A stretch of DNA of 22,473 nucleotides, taken from positions 2,978-25,450 of the forward strand of contig CAJPVJ010000433.1 in assembly GCA_905397405.1 (NCBI GenBank), given 5' to 3'. The stretch is from Oppiella nova. Taxonomy: Eukaryota; Arthropoda; Arachnida; Sarcoptiformes; Oppiidae. The position numbers were made by a program, and so were the translations under genes. The notes beneath the pieces were generated by a model, which was given only the letters and a program-made list of their open reading frames with translations, was not told the DNA's origin and searched no databases. This document shows positions 10,545 through 22,059 of the stretch, one piece after another (position 1 is the stretch's first letter; each line of letters opens with the position of its first letter).

Positions 10545-11696
10545 AAGCGGTTATTTTGAAGCATTAAAACCAATATTTATAACAATTAACAGTTTAATGC
10601 ATACCTTCGGGTTGATCGGCATCCATGAGGGGGTCAGGCGTTGAGTCAGAGTCGCTGTCCTCATGGCGATCCCTATGAGCGGTGGCTGAGGGGTCGCCAA
10701 ACGTGATCAGGTCTTCCTTATGGGAGGCTTTGTGGAGCTGTTGTTCCCTCTGTTTGTTTCTCGCCAGTTGTGCCTCACGTTTGATGCGCTCATACTCTGG
10801 TCTGTAATCCCTTTCGTACTCAACGGCCGCCTCTTTGATGGCATCTATGAGTTGGTCTAATCCCTGGCCAGTGGTGGCCGACACGCCCACAGCCTTCAGG
10901 TTCTCATAGAAGGTGTCCAACACGAGGGACATGGATCGGGTGAGGTTAGCCATATGGGAGGTCTCCTTCTCGATGGCCTCCTGGAACAGCTGCCAGTCTT
11001 TCATCCAATCGATGGCAAACTTGCAGTCAATGGCATCGCATTTATTCATTGCTATAATAATCGGAAGTTTGTATTTATAGACAACAGAACACGAGTACAA
11101 CATATTTGACATAAAAGTGATCGGATTCTCGCTGCGGATGGTGTCCAACACGTAGACAATCACTGTCGGGAACCGTGAGGCCAACGCTTCCGTCATTATG
11201 GCGCCCGACGCCGACCACGTGAACACCTCTATCTGTCCCGGGGTGTCAAACAACACATATCTGTCAACATATCATCCATTCATTAGACCAATCAGTCACT
11301 CATTGGCACCCAATTGCAGACTCACTCGTAAGCGTCGGCCCTCTTGTCTACCAATTGGATCACTTGATCTAATTGTGTGGCGAAGAGGTTGAGGCACGTG
11401 ATGATGGCTCCGTTGGGACCTAATTTGTATCGTTTCATCACTTCCTTGTAATTGACTGTATCTCTGATGTCAATATTGGTGGGGAAAGGGGTGGACACGA
11501 CCGCCGGATCGCAGTTCACGACATATGGCATCGACTTTTGGCTGAAGAGGTGTCCGCAAAGTCGGCCACAAAGAGTCGATTTACCGCTTCCGGCCATTCC
11601 TAACACTATCACACATATGGGTTGTCTCTTAGGGGTTACCACTCCTTCACCCGAAGATGTCGTGGCATTTGGCTCTTCACTCGCATTCGTTGCCAT
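10460..11696 (-). CDS. GPN1: GPN-loop GTPase 1 (RNA polymerase II assembly/import factor)
   Basis: Three exons on the minus strand, 11696-11326, 11260-10605 and 10530-10460, give 1098 nt and 365 aa, close to the usual size of about 374. The ATG is at 11696-11694. GTPase motifs are intact: P-loop GMAGSGKST (33-41), the defining Gly-Pro-Asn loop (93-95), DTPGQ (129-133) and NKCD (196-199). A charged segment around DSDSDST follows, and the last exon supplies the conserved acidic/aromatic tail ([17 protein letters not shown]). GPN1 pairs with GPN3 and is needed to bring RNA polymerase II subunits into the nucleus. Without the small last exon the frame would read on from the 10605 donor to a stop only three codons later, so the donor GTATGC and acceptor CTAATAG define the true end. 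An identical second copy of that exon lies 128 bases downstream and would encode the same tail if used. Confidence 0.96.
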
Positions 11697-14387
11697 TATT
11701 ACCACTTTAACAGAAGTGAAGTGTTGATTAGTTTACAAACAGTGCAAAAATCAGCATAAATATTTGTTTTGGTTTTATAAACATATCTTTAATGCAGGTT
11801 TAGTAACGTTTGAATCGTGAGTTAATAACTTGATATCATAAGAATATGATTGCATTCACCTTAATATTGTGCTTATTTTAATTGAATCTCATTTACCTTG
11901 TTAATTTATAAGAAAAGAATGGCACTAATTAAAATCTCTTGTTGTTTTTATGTTGATATTGTAATTGTATCAATGTACTTTACTAGATTGAGTTATTAGC
12001 TATTTTTAAAATATTGCACAACACTATAGAATCAAATGAATGTGTAATGGACTGAATTAGCAATGCACATACCAATATACAGTTATTCAATCATTATTCA
12101 ACATTAATCTGATATCTACAATTTATTGATAAATAAAGTGTTTACTATTTATACTCTATTAATATACTGTAGTGATAATCAATATTATAAGAATAATAAA
12201 CTCATATTTAATGTTTATATTATTAGGTTAGAATATTCCATTAACAAAATGTTTAATACTGTTACAGTATACCACTTTAAACTACTATATATTAAATAAT
12301 AATTATGATAAAATTTAATAGTAAAGTTATGGTTTTAAAAATAACTTAGTGCTGTATTAAATAAATCTTAATCTTAAATCATGTATACTGTATTAAGATT
12401 TACTGTACATATGATTTATAAAGATAATATATTATATTAATATTAGAATGACTGAATTCCTAAGCATAAAATGTTTAAAATTTTTACATTAAAGCTATAA
12501 ATATCATTTAAGTGTCAATTATAAGTCATATAAGTTACTGTATTTAATGATTATTTAAACCTCAAAACATGAACACAAAATTGTCATATATTTTAAACAT
12601 AATGATAGAAACGTAGAAATCAGAGAATTGCTCTGAAACCAGAATAAACCGGATATTTAAAGTATAATACATTATGGGTTGTCATTGCTATCTAAACCAG
12701 TTCTATCTAAACTTATATTATCAATATCTAGTATTCATATATGATATCATATCTCACATCTTATCACTACTGTATTAAGAAATCAATTTAAATTGGTTAT
12801 TATTATTTTGTTATTTTATCACCTTCTATTTTTTTCATTTTCAGTAAATTCTTATTAAAAATTAAATCATAATTGGAAACAAGTTAAGCTTGGTAAATTT
12901 ACATAAATATTTTTGGAAACAAATATTTTTTTTATCAAATTTTTAGTTTAGTGCAAACCATTCAATTATATAATCAGTTAATGACTTAATATCATATATG
13001 CTAATCGTAATCTAAAGGTTAGTAAAATGAACTTAATTTAACATTTCTCTCCCTTTATCTTAACTTTATACCAATAAGTTATAGTGATTTTATTGAGATC
13101 ATTATAACAACAATATTTTCATTTCTTAGATATGTTATCAAAACTGATTGGAATTAAACTTATTTTTCATATTAATTTTTGATAAACTTTGTTAAATTAG
13201 TGATATAAATGTCTTTGAATCTAACGTTTAGTCAGTTGTAATCATTTTTGTCAGTATACAGTATAAGTTATATTGAATATAATATATTTAGTGTTTTATG
13301 TTTTGTTTAATTTGTTGAAACAATATTTTCCTACTTTCGGTAAGTACTCTAATTATCTTGTATGTTACATTATTTTATAAAGTTTGGAAATTGAAAAATA
13401 ATCAATTTCACTATATGATTTACAAATTTTAACCGATAAATGTTAGTTGTTGTTCATATGCATACTCTTTAAATATTTCTTTGGATTTTAATTTTTTGAA
13501 AAATTTAATTTATTTTTATTATTATAAATATATTTCATATCTGGATAACTATATAGTGTAGATATTTTACTATATAATCCAAACGAATCTATTAATATAC
13601 AAACTACAGAATCTTATAATACATTATTTTAAAACTGGCTGTCATTGCAATGACGTCTGGTCTCTATGACATCAGAATCTGTGAAAACTGAAACTGAATT
13701 CAATGTTTATAAATATATTATTCTCTCTACTCTTACTTTGTTAGCATAAACTGAAGCCAATCCTTGCATTTACAGTAATTCTCATTTTAAAAATTATGGG
13801 ATTACTATTAAATTTAATAATTCTTTTTATATTTGTTCATCGATAATAAATATTTATATTTTACAAATTTTATTATTTTTAGTTAAGTCATTTAATATTG
13901 AATACATTTTGTAGTGTATATTTTATACAATTAATGTAAATATAATGAGTCTCTTATATAATATGAAGAATCAATTATTGCTAAAAATATTTCATGATTC
14001 ATGTGTTAAATAATTCACGGCTAAAATATATTTACTTAAAAGTAAATAAATTTAATTAAGTAACCATACTGTAATTAATATATAGTACAATTTTAAACCC
14101 TTAAATGGACCGATCATTTAAATTTGCTTGAAAACCTTCAAACACTTAAATTGATTCTAATTGAATCTATTAAAATATACTTCTAGTGTTGATTATTCTT
14201 ATATATAAGCGAAAGGTTTTAAATTATAGTTAAAACTTTCAATCATTCTTGGTGATTTTACAAAAAAATATAAATACTAAATTGAATGTATAATACTAAT
14301 ATTATTTGTTTTCTTACTTAAAGGCACAATAAACAAAGCAATCATAGACTTAGACATTATTTTAGTGGCCAATCATTAGCACAAACG
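11697..14387. other. 2.7-kb AT-rich spacer between divergent GPN1 and ADPRM
   Basis: No protein-like frame, RNA gene or transposon hallmark was found. It must carry the promoters of both flanking genes. It is rich in TACTGTA/TACAGTA words (12165, 12263, 12386, 12401, 12536, 12768, 13257, 14067). Other points: a 7-bp palindrome ATACTGT-T-ACAGTAT at 12256-12270; a CRE-like TGACGTCT around 13650-13660; a strong donor-like GGTAAGTA at 13339-13346 that could end an untranslated first exon of ADPRM; and a 9-bp inverted repeat at 14029-14048. Confidence 0.55.
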
Positions 14388-15593
14388 ATGTCTTATTTGC
14401 TGCGATTCGGTGTAGTGGCGGACGTGCAGTACGCGGACAACGATGATCGTCAGGCCTGGTATGACACCAACAAAACCAGGTTTTATCGAAACTCATTGAC
14501 ACAAGTGAAGAAAGCCTTCACTCATTGGAATTGTGAAGAGAATCAAAACCAAGGAATCAGTTTTGTTCTCCAATTGGGAGACATCATCGATGGCATCAAT
14601 GCTCAGCCCCGAGAGTATCACGACTCCAGTCTCGACGCTATTAGGAGAACATTGAATGAGTTTGAGTCCAATCAACACATCCCTACCTTTCATGCCGTCG
14701 GTATGTCTGAAAAATATTTGTTTTACCGATATTTGAAAACTAATTATTGAATTTTGATATGTTTTAAAGGAAATCATGAATTATACAACTTTTCGCGAAA
14801 ACAATTGGCAGAACTCTTTAGGGACTCTCTATTCAAACGAATGAAATTAAACTCGGAATCAATTGGTTTGAATGGATTGGAGGCATTGCCAGCGAATCCC
14901 AATTCCGATGAACTATCGCTATATTATAAGATTAATCCCATTCCTCAACTCAAACTCATATCATTGGATTGCTTTGATATCAGTGTCTTGGGTCACGAAC
15001 CCACTCACGAGAAGTACATAATGGCTGCAGAGGTGTTGGTCAGACATCACGGCCGCTATGACTTCGACCTCTGGGACACAGACAACCACTTGGTTGGCGC
15101 CAACAAACGGTTTCAGTCGTCTAACGGCGCCATAAGTGAAGAGCAACTGAAATGGTTGGAAGAAGAGCTACAAGAATCTGATGCCAAGAATCAAATGGTG
15201 ATAGTGTTTGGTCACGTGGGTATTCATCCGGATAGCAGTGACTGGAATACCGTTATATGGAATTACGATGAAGTGATTGAATGTTTCAATCGTCACCCAT
15301 CGGTGGTGGCCTACCTGAGCGGTCACTCACATATGTCTGGTTACGCCACTGCCAATGGTGTGCATTACGTCTCTTTTGAGGCCATCATTGAGACTCCGCC
15401 TCAAACCGAAGCGTTCGCCACAATCTCTGTCTTCGATGATAGGCTTGAGATCAAAGGACACGGAACTGAAACCAACAGAACATTATATTTCCGACACAAC
15501 ACTCAGACTTGTGATGAAAGCACTGGTGAAACAATTGAAGATTTAGCTCATGAAGAAATGGCTACTAATCAGACCATTGAAGTCGAAGTTTAA
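14388..15593 (+). CDS. ADPRM: Mn-dependent ADP-ribose/CDP-alcohol diphosphatase
   Basis: Two exons, 14388-14700 and 14770-15593, split by a 69-base intron inside the GNHE motif, encode 378 aa; vertebrate ADPRM is about 340. The calcineurin-type metallophosphoesterase motifs are complete and in order: D12 and Q14 in FGVVADVQYAD (the Asp-X-Gln variant of this family), GDIID at 64-68, GNHE at 105-108, a histidine at 253 in FGHVGIHP, and GHSH at 289-292. These bind the two metal ions. The family hydrolyses free ADP-ribose and CDP-choline-like alcohols to nucleoside monophosphates, in the cytosol as no signal or membrane segment is present. The last 40 or so residues are Thr/Glu-rich and longer than in vertebrates. 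A possible 3' UTR intron follows. Confidence 0.95.
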
Positions 15594-15605
15594 AGTTATT
15601 CTATG

Positions 15606-15718
15606 GTAAGACTCAACGAATTCTGTGATATACGATGTGATAAATATTTTGAATCTGACTTTACCTTACTGAAATAATTGAATACTTAGCCGACTCTAAA
15701 AGTTTATCTGATTTTCAG
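15606..15718 (+). other. Possible intron in the ADPRM 3' UTR
   Basis: ATG|GTAAGA begins at 15606, and a pyrimidine-leaning ATTTTCAG| ends at 15718, giving a 113-base intron like others in the window. The stretch after it (15719-15765) is less AT-rich than the surrounding spacer, as a transcribed exon would be. The junction would lie 12 bases after the stop, too close to trigger nonsense-mediated decay by the usual 50-55-base rule. Confidence 0.35.
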
Positions 15719-17721
15719 ATCTAACTGACCGACCAATAGGCCGGACGAGTATGTGGTGACAAAGTATTTTTTACACATTATTTTTATTGTTTAACTGTTG
15801 TTTTTAGTATTGTTAACCTTTCCTAATGCATATCTATTGGAAAATTTAGATTACTCATAAGAATTATAAATTAATTAGTTGTCTATACAATAACAATAAT
15901 TTAATAATTTTTAAGTAAGCATTATTAAATTTATATCGTTTATTCATATCTTTAATATACTGTATATATTTTACAATTACTGTATAATTGTTGTTAATAT
16001 TTTTATCATACATTTTGTGAATTTCATCATTACAAAACTAATTTGTATATCAAAAGAGTTAAATTTCAAACATTTTTTATTGTGATATGATTTATACTTA
16101 TATTATAAATCTGATACTATATTTATAAAAATAATAATTAATTACACAGACTTTTAAAACTAACACTTGAATTAAATATTGTACTAATATTAGTTTTTAT
16201 GCTTGGATTAAACTTTTATAATTTTATATTATTATATTATACACTAAATTAAATATTGTATGATTTATTCAAATATTAAATATAAATAAATCTCCAACGG
16301 ATTGAACATATTTATTATTTTTGTTTTCATTTTTAAAATAAAAATAACTTTAAATTGAAATATAATACTGTATTTTTTAAAATACTGCCTTATTAACTAC
16401 TTGTTGTTTGTCTATGCAATTGTTTATATTGAATTATAAAATATTCTCGTTTAAAGCATTGTAATATTGAAGATAAAAGCGGGATTTAGACATTAATTAA
16501 ACCACTTTATGCTTACACTTGTTAAGACTGTAGCCCAAGAGTGGCCACAATTATTGTTAGGACAGTATTTTCATAATTGTTAACAAAATACGCTATAAAT
16601 CATAATTTACGATTAACTATATTTTTAACAAAAACAACACCTATCTACGAACTAGCATAATTCTAACTAACATGAACTGTTCTGAATTATTCTACACAAT
16701 GACCTGGATAAATTGTAGATTTTAAATGTTTTGAACACTTGCTTACTAGTTAGTCTTGCATTCAATAGAAAAGTTTTAAGTTTCTGCCAGGGTCCTGCTA
16801 AATTTTAAGAGGTTTTAATATATACAATGTCTGTAATTATATTCAGGATCAGAAATGTAAACTTTCATGAACATAAGTTGTATTTTGATATTAAAAATAT
16901 TATTTTGATGTTATTGTTTCTATGTAATATACAGTATAATTATAATACCATTTAGTCTACATTATTATTTCATGAATATACAAATTAATCAATAAAATAC
17001 AGGAAATATTATATAAAGATGTAATGAAATAAAACACGAATCAATGTTGAGTACAATATTCAATGTCTGGAGTATTAATGATGGAATTGAGTGACTAATG
17101 TGTTTATGATATTTAGTAATCCAGTTTGAAATACTTTGACTAAACATGGGATACATGTTCACTAATGTAATTAAGTTTGTTTAAACAAATTAGAAATTAA
17201 TCTGAAATCAATTCAATCTAAAAATAAATTACTTAGAAATCAATGCAATACTAAAGTGAGTAATTTTAATTATTTTGTACTACAGTATACAGTACATTAG
17301 TGCAGTATTGGATTTTTTATTTTTTAATCTTTTAATCTAAACTAAAAGTCATTTTGTAGTTTTGTATGATTGTACTGTATACTAATAAGTTATAATTGTT
17401 TTCACTGTGTTCAAGAGTTAGAGTTATAGAAACCGATTATATTTAATGTTTAATATTGAATACCCAATTTTATACATTTGAATAAAAGTGAAATACAAAC
17501 TCTTATCTACTATTGAGGCGTTGTGCAGAGATACAGTAAGTCAATTGATATAAATTATCAGTGCTATTTTATAGCGTTTCACTTCAATTAAACGAAAAGT
17601 GAAATATTAAAACTATTTCTTTGTTAATTATTTTGTTGATTAATCACATCTAAATATTATTGTGATTTGAATTAATCTCTTATTTAAATTGTGATTAAAT
17701 TGAAAGCCATTTGCGCTAAAG
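15719..17721. other. AT-rich spacer between ADPRM and the first CUB/LDLa gene
   Basis: No coding frame, RNA gene or mobile element is recognised on either strand. TACTGTA/TACAGTA words occur at 15958, 15978, 16366, 16930, 17281, 17288, 17373 and 17532. At 17577-17604 an inverted repeat TTTCACTT / AAGTGAAA lies about 120-145 bases upstream of the CUB/LDLa start and may belong to its promoter. Confidence 0.55.
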
Positions 17722-19657
17722 ATGCCGAAAACCAATTCGTATTTCTTGTTATTCTTGGCTTTTGTGGTCTTCGGTTATTCTCATTGTCTGACTTCTTATC
17801 TCAAATGTAAGACTCATTTTAATTTTGCATTATTTAGCAGAGAATACCAAAACATTTTACCAATTCGTATTTCTTGTTATTCTTGGCTTTTGTGGTCTTC
17901 GGTTATTCTCATTGTCTGACTTCTTATCTCAAATGTAAGACTCATTTTAATTTTGCATTATTTAGCAGAGAATACCAAAACATTTTGATTGATATACAGA
18001 TGAAGTGAAATCTGAATTCTGTTTGGGTTCAAACTTTGATCCGCACATTGAAGTCAATGATTCGGCGATCGACACCTCTATTATACTCGAGTCCTCGCCG
18101 TTAATGCCGGAGACATGTTCTGTGAGACTGAGTCTGTCGTCACAAGTGGACGGACTTATTGTATCGGTTGACAGCATTTCGATCATTAATTCTAACAAAA
18201 GTTGTGACAATTTCATCCAATTTGGTTCGTCTCCAGTGGCCAAATGGTGTCAATCATCGGACGCCCAAACCCTCATATTTTCCGATTCAGGCATTGATAT
18301 TGCATTCAATTTCCCGAATAATAATGGCTCGCATTTCAAGTTAATTATAACTCCATTCAAAAGTATGCAAATTCTTGAATTGCAAAATATGTCTAATTTA
18401 TAAATTCTTTTAACACTGACTTAAATGAATGATGAAATTAGAGCCGGCACTCAATGAATGTGAATCCAATGCTCCCTACAAATGTGTCAATTCGAGTCAA
18501 ATTCTGTGCATTTCCGATGGATTTAGCTGTGATGGTATAGACAACTGTCCCAATGGAAGTGATGAAAATGCCTGTCCAACCACTTCTAGTCCACAAATTG
18601 AAGACTTTACACATACTCCTGCAGAAAATGCAACCGAATATGGGGTTTCATATGAAACTACTATAGTGTCAGCTATTGAAAGTCATTCACAAGAATTCAT
18701 TTCTTCAGAGAATTATGAATTACGTAATTAAACCTTGCTAATGTGTTAAATGATAATATAAAGAAATATAATGTTTCTTGTATTTAGACGACTTTTATAC
18801 CGACTTCTGCAACAAAGGAAAGGCAATAATAGTGACCCTAACAAAACCCTCTGTGATTCTGCATTTATATGCTAATGAATCACAAAACCTGACGGAAACT
18901 GATTGTGTGGTGAGAATAGAAATGTCCACTTCCTCTAAAAAGGGTCTCATATTGGGAATCGATGACATCCATATTGGAAGCAATGACAATGAAACGTGCA
19001 GTGATTATATCCTAATCCAAGGCTCAGACTCGGATAAAACCAAATGGTGTAGAAATAATAAGACCGATATTTCTGGGAAAGAGTTTCCCCGACAATCCCA
19101 TATAGACATTGGATTTCATGCGGGAAAGGCTAGCAATTCAAGCTTCACATTAATTGTAACTGAATTCGAAGGTATCATAAGTTACTGTGATTTATGTTTG
19201 TAATGATTATAAACGGGAAATTATTTGTGTGTATATATCATATATAGAGCCGAGCTTGTTTGGACTTTGTTTCTCAAACAAGAATCTCAAATGTAGTTCC
19301 AAAGCAGGAAAACAATGTGTTTCAAAGGCATACCAATGCGATGGATACAGAAACTGTCCCGAAGGTGACGATGAAAATGATTGTCCTTCAGCCCCTACCA
19401 CTACTACCACTACTACCACACCATCAAATCACACGACGCCGCCGACCCCACCCTCTACTACACCCCATACACCACAACCAACTACTACTCCCTCCCCGTC
19501 TCCCAAACCTGAACCCAAAGGAGGCCTGGGCGGTGGCTTTATAGCGCTGATAGTGATCGGCGTATTAATCGTGGCCGCAATTGTCGTCTTTGTTATCTTT
19601 AAATGTCTTAAGAAAAGACGAGAAAATAACGGATACTCTGCTGTAAATAGTGATTAA
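17722..19657 (+). CDS. CUB-LDLa-CUB-LDLa single-pass membrane protein
   Basis: Five exons, 17722-17806, 18000-18362, 18442-18723, 18788-19171 and 19248-19657, give 507 aa. Exon 1 is a signal peptide (about 1-22, ending GYSHC). Domains in order: CUB-like 36-149; LDL-receptor class A 156-194 (six Cys, calcium cage ending NGSDENAC); a Ser/Thr/Glu stalk; second CUB-like 251-371; second LDLa 379-417 (GDDENDC); a Thr/Pro-rich mucin-like stalk from about 419; a transmembrane helix about 467-489; and a short basic tail KCLKKRR ending NNGYSAVNSD, where YSAV fits a tyrosine sorting motif. All introns are phase 1, so each exon is a portable domain. The protein should display ligand-binding domains on the cell surface; no specific receptor family is recognised. 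The CUB domains are divergent, sharing a C...C...C...WC pattern with the gene downstream. The remainder of exon 1 is duplicated within intron 1. Confidence 0.9.
17731..17986. repeat. Perfect 128-bp tandem duplication of the signal-peptide exon
   Basis: 17731-17858 is repeated exactly at 17859-17986. The unit holds exon 1 from its fourth codon, the donor and the start of intron 1. The second copy has no ATG and no acceptor before it, so it lies silently in intron 1. If its donor (17935) were used instead of the first (17807), the frame would stop at 17917-17919. Confidence 0.95.
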
Positions 19658-20697
19658 ATAACTCTTATGAGTCTAAAACTTTCTTTTAATTGATCACATA
19701 ATTTAATATTTAAAAAGTTCATTCAAATAATGTTATCTAATATTATTTTAATTTTTAAGTTTTAGTATTATAAATATATTAACTTGTAATTCATTGATAT
19801 TATTGTAAAATAACTTTTTAAAAGTAATTTGTAATAAGTATGAAATTCATGCCATGAGTGCTATTACTCTAGAAAGAGTTTAATGAATACTGTATCTTGA
19901 AGTCCAAAACATATTTAAAGTTGAGCCGTTTGTATAACTATTTGACTAATCCAATAAATTATATTTTCAAAAAAAAACTAAAATTTTATTCATAAAATAA
20001 CGAGTATAGGCATCAAATAGATATAAAAATAATTGTTTTTTGTTTTGTTAATTATATGGAAACAAAACCGGTATTTACAACAAGAATTAGAAAGCGTTGG
20101 CACATCTCAAGGATTGTTATTATATTTTTATATAACACTTATTACTTATTTGATAAATTATCGTCGGATTTTTTAAAATGACTGAGAATATGATTTAACT
20201 AAATAATAACCGTCTGCTAACAAAATACTTGAATAAAAATTAGGATAAATATGAGAAATCCTTCAAAATATTCTCAACTGTTTGTGAATCATTCAAATTG
20301 AATTCTAACTATGTTATTTATAGTCAAATAAATCTAAATTCTATAGAATAATATCTATACATAAGTGTCATATAAATTCTTGGTTTATTATTAGTTTATT
20401 TTATATAAGTTAATTTCAATTAAAATTACACTATTAATAGAATAAATATAAAATTATTATATATCTAGTTATTTTTAAAATTTTTACTTTTCTCAACATT
20501 TTGATTACAAAGTTGTCTATAAATTATTGTTTCACTATTTATTAGATAACTGATGGTATCCATAACTTTATGATAAAGTGCTTATTTTCATTTAATAATG
20601 TTATAATAGCTATTTTTCTTAATAATGTAACACATATTCCATTGTTTAGACTTTCATTTATATAAATATCGTAATATGTTAAAAGATACTGCAAATA
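19658..20697. other. AT-rich spacer between the two CUB/LDLa genes
   Basis: No gene is seen. An AATAAA around 19953 may serve the upstream gene, with an A-run just after it. A TATATAAA-like word at about 20659-20666 lies just over 30 bases before the next ATG, which would leave a very short leader. TACTGTA occurs at 19888. Confidence 0.5.
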
Positions 20698-21754
20698 ATG
20701 ATTTTTATAAAATATATATTATTTGTTTTAATTCTTATTAATTGTGTTCATTCAACATACATAACCTGTAAGTTATTTAAGAATGGTTATTTTAAAAAGT
20801 TAATTAAAATATTTCGATGAATAGATTTCATACAAGATTATTGTGATGAAAATCCCGACCGAAGAATATTGATCAGTGATTCCCGAAGTTATTCGGCTCT
20901 CATTCTTCGCCCATCAGATGACAACATACGGTCTAATCACAAATGTTTGGTCAAAATAATAGGCCAACAAATTGTGGGATTTGTCGCAATTGCTAAATAT
21001 GTATCGCTTTCGAGCAATAACTGTGAAGATTATATAAAATTTGATGACAAACTCAAATGGTGCCAAAATAATGACACTCAACACTTGACGTTTTTAAGCA
21101 ACGAATTGAGTGTTGAATTCAATACCGGAAATAATAGTACTTCCAATTTTGAATTAATAATCACTGCCTTTAACGGTAAATACAATTAAAATTATGTTTT
21201 TAAACATATTTTCAAAAATATATTTTAATATTCATCCAGGCATATGGAATAAGACGTGTCCGAAGACTAATACAATTAGGTGTGATGGAGGACAACAGCC
21301 CTGTATTTATGATGGCTTTGAGTGCGACGGATATAATAACTGTCCATTTGGTAGCGATGAGAAAGACTGTCCCAATCCTACAACACTTCTTAATGATATC
21401 GATGACGAATATTTAGTACAAAATATCGATTTAATTGAATTGGATTCAAATAAAACGGGAGAATTGACAACACATACGGATATTCCTTTAAGCAATGCTT
21501 CAGAAATGACATCAAATTTATGGATAAATTATAAAAATACTATAACCACTAATGATTACCTATCATACGAAAAAAATGTGACACCGGATTCTACAATCAA
21601 AAGCCAAACTTCTAATCAAAAGCTAACTGTCTCACAATTAACAATTCTGGTCATTTCTATGAGTCTTATAATGTTATTCATTACAGGAATTACTATTTAT
21701 AAGTATAGAAAGCTCTACATTAACCACCAAGTACACTATCGACTGCTTAATTAA
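20698..21754 (+). CDS. CUB-LDLa single-pass membrane protein, relative of the gene upstream
   Basis: Three exons, 20698-20767, 20825-21175 and 21240-21754, encode 311 aa. Exon 1 (70 nt) is a signal peptide, MIFIKYILFVLILINCVHS. Exon 2 is one CUB-like domain (30-140) with the same C...C...C...WC spacing and the same ending (FELIITAF versus FKLIITPF and FTLIVTEF in the neighbour). Exon 3 carries an LDLa repeat (147-183, six Cys, GSDEKDC), an Asn/Thr-rich stalk, a transmembrane helix (about 270-292) and a tail of about 18 residues. Both introns are phase 1. It amounts to a one-unit version of the two-unit gene upstream, and the pair very likely arose by tandem duplication. Ligand and role are unknown. 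Confidence 0.88.
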
Positions 21755-22059
21755 ACTTTCTTAATATCGATTAAAATGATAACAATAATAATACAATAAT
21801 AATTTTATAGTAAATGTTATTAACAGTAATTAAAATATTTAAATTATACTGTTGTAGATAAAATGTAGAGATTTAACCATTATCAAAACATTAATTCTCC
21901 ATAATACTGTACTAATCTTGTAGTAATAATCTTGTAATTTAATAATTGTAAGATGAGCACAATTTTAAAATAATTTTTATTTTAACAAATTTTCAAAACA
22001 ATATAAATAAACTATTTGAATAAATACAAAGTCTTAAAAGTTAAAGCAATAGACCAAAA
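21755..22059. other. Short AT-rich spacer before the F-box gene
   Basis: It contains AATAAA-like words and one TACTGTA (21905), and should hold the 3' end of the CUB/LDLa transcript and the F-box promoter. Nothing else is recognised. Confidence 0.5.

Noticed and set aside
11697-14387. tRNA, rRNA, CRISPR or transposon in the long spacers
   Set aside because: No cloverleaf boxes, regular spaced repeats, or reverse transcriptase/transposase-like frames were seen in these or the other spacers.
17807-17919. Reading through the first donor to a 65-residue protein
   Set aside because: A canonical GTAAGA donor at 17807 gives a phase-correct join to the CUB exon; the read-through is intron and duplicated sequence.
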